Assembly (NCBI RefSeq): GCF_002909255.1 | Contig: NZ_PIOB01000004.1 | Coordinates: 248,001 to 312,000 of the forward strand | DNA length: 64,000 bases | Origin: Arenibacter hampyeongensis | Lineage (GTDB): Bacteria > Bacteroidota > Bacteroidia > Flavobacteriales > Flavobacteriaceae | Direction: 5' to 3' | Shown here: one piece after another, positions 62,710 to 64,000 of the stretch | How the letters are laid out: every line of letters starts with the position of its first letter | How positions within the stretch are numbered: position 1 is the first letter of the stretch | Notes under the pieces: model-generated | Seen by the model: the letters and a program-made list of their open reading frames with translations, nothing else | Databases searched by the model: none | What the model was told of the DNA's origin: nothing | Position numbers and translations under genes: made by a program

Positions 62710-64000
62710 ATGAGCACTTTTGCCGATTTTAATATAACAAAGCAACTACATTATGCAATTGACGAATTGGGTTTTAAGATCCCAACTCCGATTCAGCAGG
62801 AAGCCTTTTCGGTAATCATGTCGGGAAAGGATATTGTGGGTATTGCTCAAACGGGTACTGGTAAAACTTTCGCCTATATGCTGCCTCTTTTGCAGGAGTT
62901 GAAATTTTCCAAACAACTTAACCCTAGAATATTGGTATTGGTGCCCACCAGGGAGTTGGTCTTGCAGGTTGTAGCCAATATAGAGGCCTATTCCAAATTT
63001 ATGAGTGTAAGGGTCTGCGGAATTTATGGCGGGGCAAATATTAACACGCAACGACAGGCCGTTGCCCTAGGTTGTGATATTTTGGTGGCCACCCCAGGCA
63101 GGTTATACGACCTTACATTGGATAGAACGGTTAAACTGAGGGATATTAAAAAATTGGTAATTGATGAGGTAGATGTTATGCTGGATCTTGGTTTCCGTTT
63201 TCAGATTACCAATATTTTTGAGTTAATGCCACAAAGAAGACAAAATATAATGTTTTCAGCTACCATGACAGATGATGTGGCCAAATTGATCGAGGACTTT
63301 TTTATTGCCCCAGAAAAGATTTCAATAGCCGTTAGTGGAACTCCATTGGAGAATATTGAACAAGTTGCATATAGCGTTGAAAATTTTTATACAAAAGTAA
63401 ACCTTTTGGTTTATTTGCTTAAGGATAAAACTTTTTTCAGAAAAGTATTGGTTTTTGTTTCAAATAAAAGAAGTGCTGACCGGTTGTTTGAGGCCTTGAA
63501 AGTGGATTATGGCAATGAGGCGGCAATAATCCATTCCAATAAAACACAGAACTACAGAATTAGATCGATCAAACAGTTTGATGAAGGTAAAAATAGAATA
63601 CTGGTATCTACAGATGTAATGTCGAGAGGATTGGATCTGGATGAAATAACCCATGTAATCAATTTTGATACTCCCACTTTTCCTGAGAATTATATGCACC
63701 GTATTGGTAGAACCGGAAGGGCAGAGAAAAGGGGGAATTCCATTTTAATGTACACTGAGATGGAGGAGGGGTATAAAGACGCTATTGAAAAATTAATGGA
63801 TTATGAAATTCCCTTAATGACTTTCCCTGTAGCTGTAAAAATATCGGAGGAACTTACACCCGAAGAGCGTCCTAAGAATTTGGAACATAACAATCCTGTT
63901 AGTGCTGCGGAATTGGAAGCTCGTGGTGCCGCCTTTCACGAGAAGGCGGTTAAGAATAAAAAGATAAACCAAGGAGGGTCCTATAAAAGGGAAATTGCAA
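62710..64000 (+). CDS. DEAD-box-type RNA helicase (DEVD variant), 3' end outside window
   Basis: The frame opens at the ATG at 62710 and is still open at the window end, giving 430 residues of a longer protein. Superfamily 2 motifs are complete: Q motif GFKIPTPIQ, motif I AQTGTGKT, Ia PTRELV, Ib TPGR, motif II DEVD instead of DEAD, motif III SAT, IV VFVSNKRSAD, V STDVMSRGLD and VI HRIGRTGR. The second Glu-Ala position of motif II is Val-Asp, an uncommon but tolerated variant. It probably acts in RNA remodelling, ribosome assembly or cold adaptation. Confidence 0.94.
   Translation, partial: MSTFADFNITKQLHYAIDELGFKIPTPIQQEAFSVIMSGKDIVGIAQTGTGKTFAYMLPLLQELKFSKQLNPRILVLVPTRELVLQVVANIEAYSKFMSVRVCGIYGGANINTQRQAVALGCDILVATPGRLYDLTLDRTVKLRDIKKLVIDEVDVMLDLGFRFQITNIFELMPQRRQNIMFSATMTDDVAKLIEDFFIAPEKISIAVSGTPLENIEQVAYSVENFYTKVNLLVYLLKDKTFFRKVLVFVSNKRSADRLFEALKVDYGNEAAIIHSNKTQNYRIRSIKQFDEGKNRILVSTDVMSRGLDLDEITHVINFDTPTFPENYMHRIGRTGRAEKRGNSILMYTEMEEGYKDAIEKLMDYEIPLMTFPVAVKISEELTPEERPKNLEHNNPVSAAELEARGAAFHEKAVKNKKINQGGSYKREIA

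Noticed and set aside
62746..63051. 101-residue ORF on the - strand
   Set aside because: It lies wholly inside the helicase coding region, whose motifs are continuous on the + strand.
1..64000. CRISPR array, tRNA, rRNA, riboswitch, prophage
   Set aside because: No regularly spaced repeats, tRNA cloverleaf, rRNA-like stretch, known aptamer or phage structural genes were found by reading. Covariance-model scans were not possible here, so a weak riboswitch could be missed.

Overview
The window is AT-rich chromosomal DNA from a member of the Bacteroidota, most likely a marine Flavobacteriaceae of the Arenibacter/Maribacter/Zobellia kind. That placement is inferred from the gene families: a BatA/vWA double-membrane protein, DUF4870 pairs, DUF1835, a bacterial SUI1-like factor, a fused alpha/beta E1 subunit, an S23-type four-helix-bundle gene, ECF sigma factors with small partners, and TAnnTTTG-type -7 boxes. 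I see no rRNA, tRNA, CRISPR array, intact insertion sequence or prophage. Most of the window is ordinary chromosome with a few distinctive modules.

Layout. 1-2.5 kb: two closely related ECF sigma genes, each followed about 71 bp later by a homologous 47-codon ORF. 2.5-9.3 kb: endonuclease III without cysteines, peroxiredoxin, a 486-residue conserved protein, an MBL-fold hydrolase, an esterase and DUF4870 genes. 8-11.2 kb: a dihydroorotase homologue lacking its metal ligands, coupled by ATGA overlap to a BatA/vWA protein. 11.4-16.6 kb: a glycosyltransferase, a GH20-like enzyme, an SGNH hydrolase and a carotenoid-desaturase-like flavoprotein. 16.8-25.1 kb: a fatty-acid beta-oxidation block (marR-fadN-fadA-fadE plus a separate fadD) with a 28-bp palindromic operator in the marR promoter and a broken four-helix-bundle cassette inserted between fadN and fadA. 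25.6-36.9 kb: a glycosidase-like lipoprotein, GNAT, PurL, a CDF transporter, a second acyl-CoA dehydrogenase, a His-rich secreted protein, an RsmB-like methyltransferase and a BNR/Ycf48-like lipoprotein. 37.1-38.7 kb: a sigma/anti-sigma/Spy-like stress module. 38.9-45.2 kb: Ung, a CheY-like protein, a solute-binding-like protein, nucleoside phosphorylase, DUF1835, SUI1, DinB and a 2OG-Fe(II) oxygenase.

45.3-52.3 kb: a fused E1 dehydrogenase, then a histidine kinase and an NtrC-type sigma-54 activator. Just downstream is a consensus GG-N10-GC sigma-54 promoter, with a palindrome about 110 bp upstream of it. This promoter faces an operon of a 55-residue Cys4 protein, glutamate dehydrogenase, a Rnk/GreA-like protein and an unknown protein, closed by a strong terminator. 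The arrangement reads as a complete two-component, sigma-54-controlled nitrogen or amino-acid circuit.

53.9-58.9 kb: a tightly packed six-gene biosynthetic cluster (flavoprotein, methyltransferase, type III polyketide synthase, hotdog dehydratase, ketosynthase, acyl carrier protein). It resembles phenolic-lipid loci but carries its own type II fatty-acid-synthase-like starter supply. It is the best candidate here for an undescribed pathway. 58.9-64 kb: TerC, a small secreted protein, HPF, an M28 peptidase and a DEAD-box-type helicase (DEVD) running off the window end.
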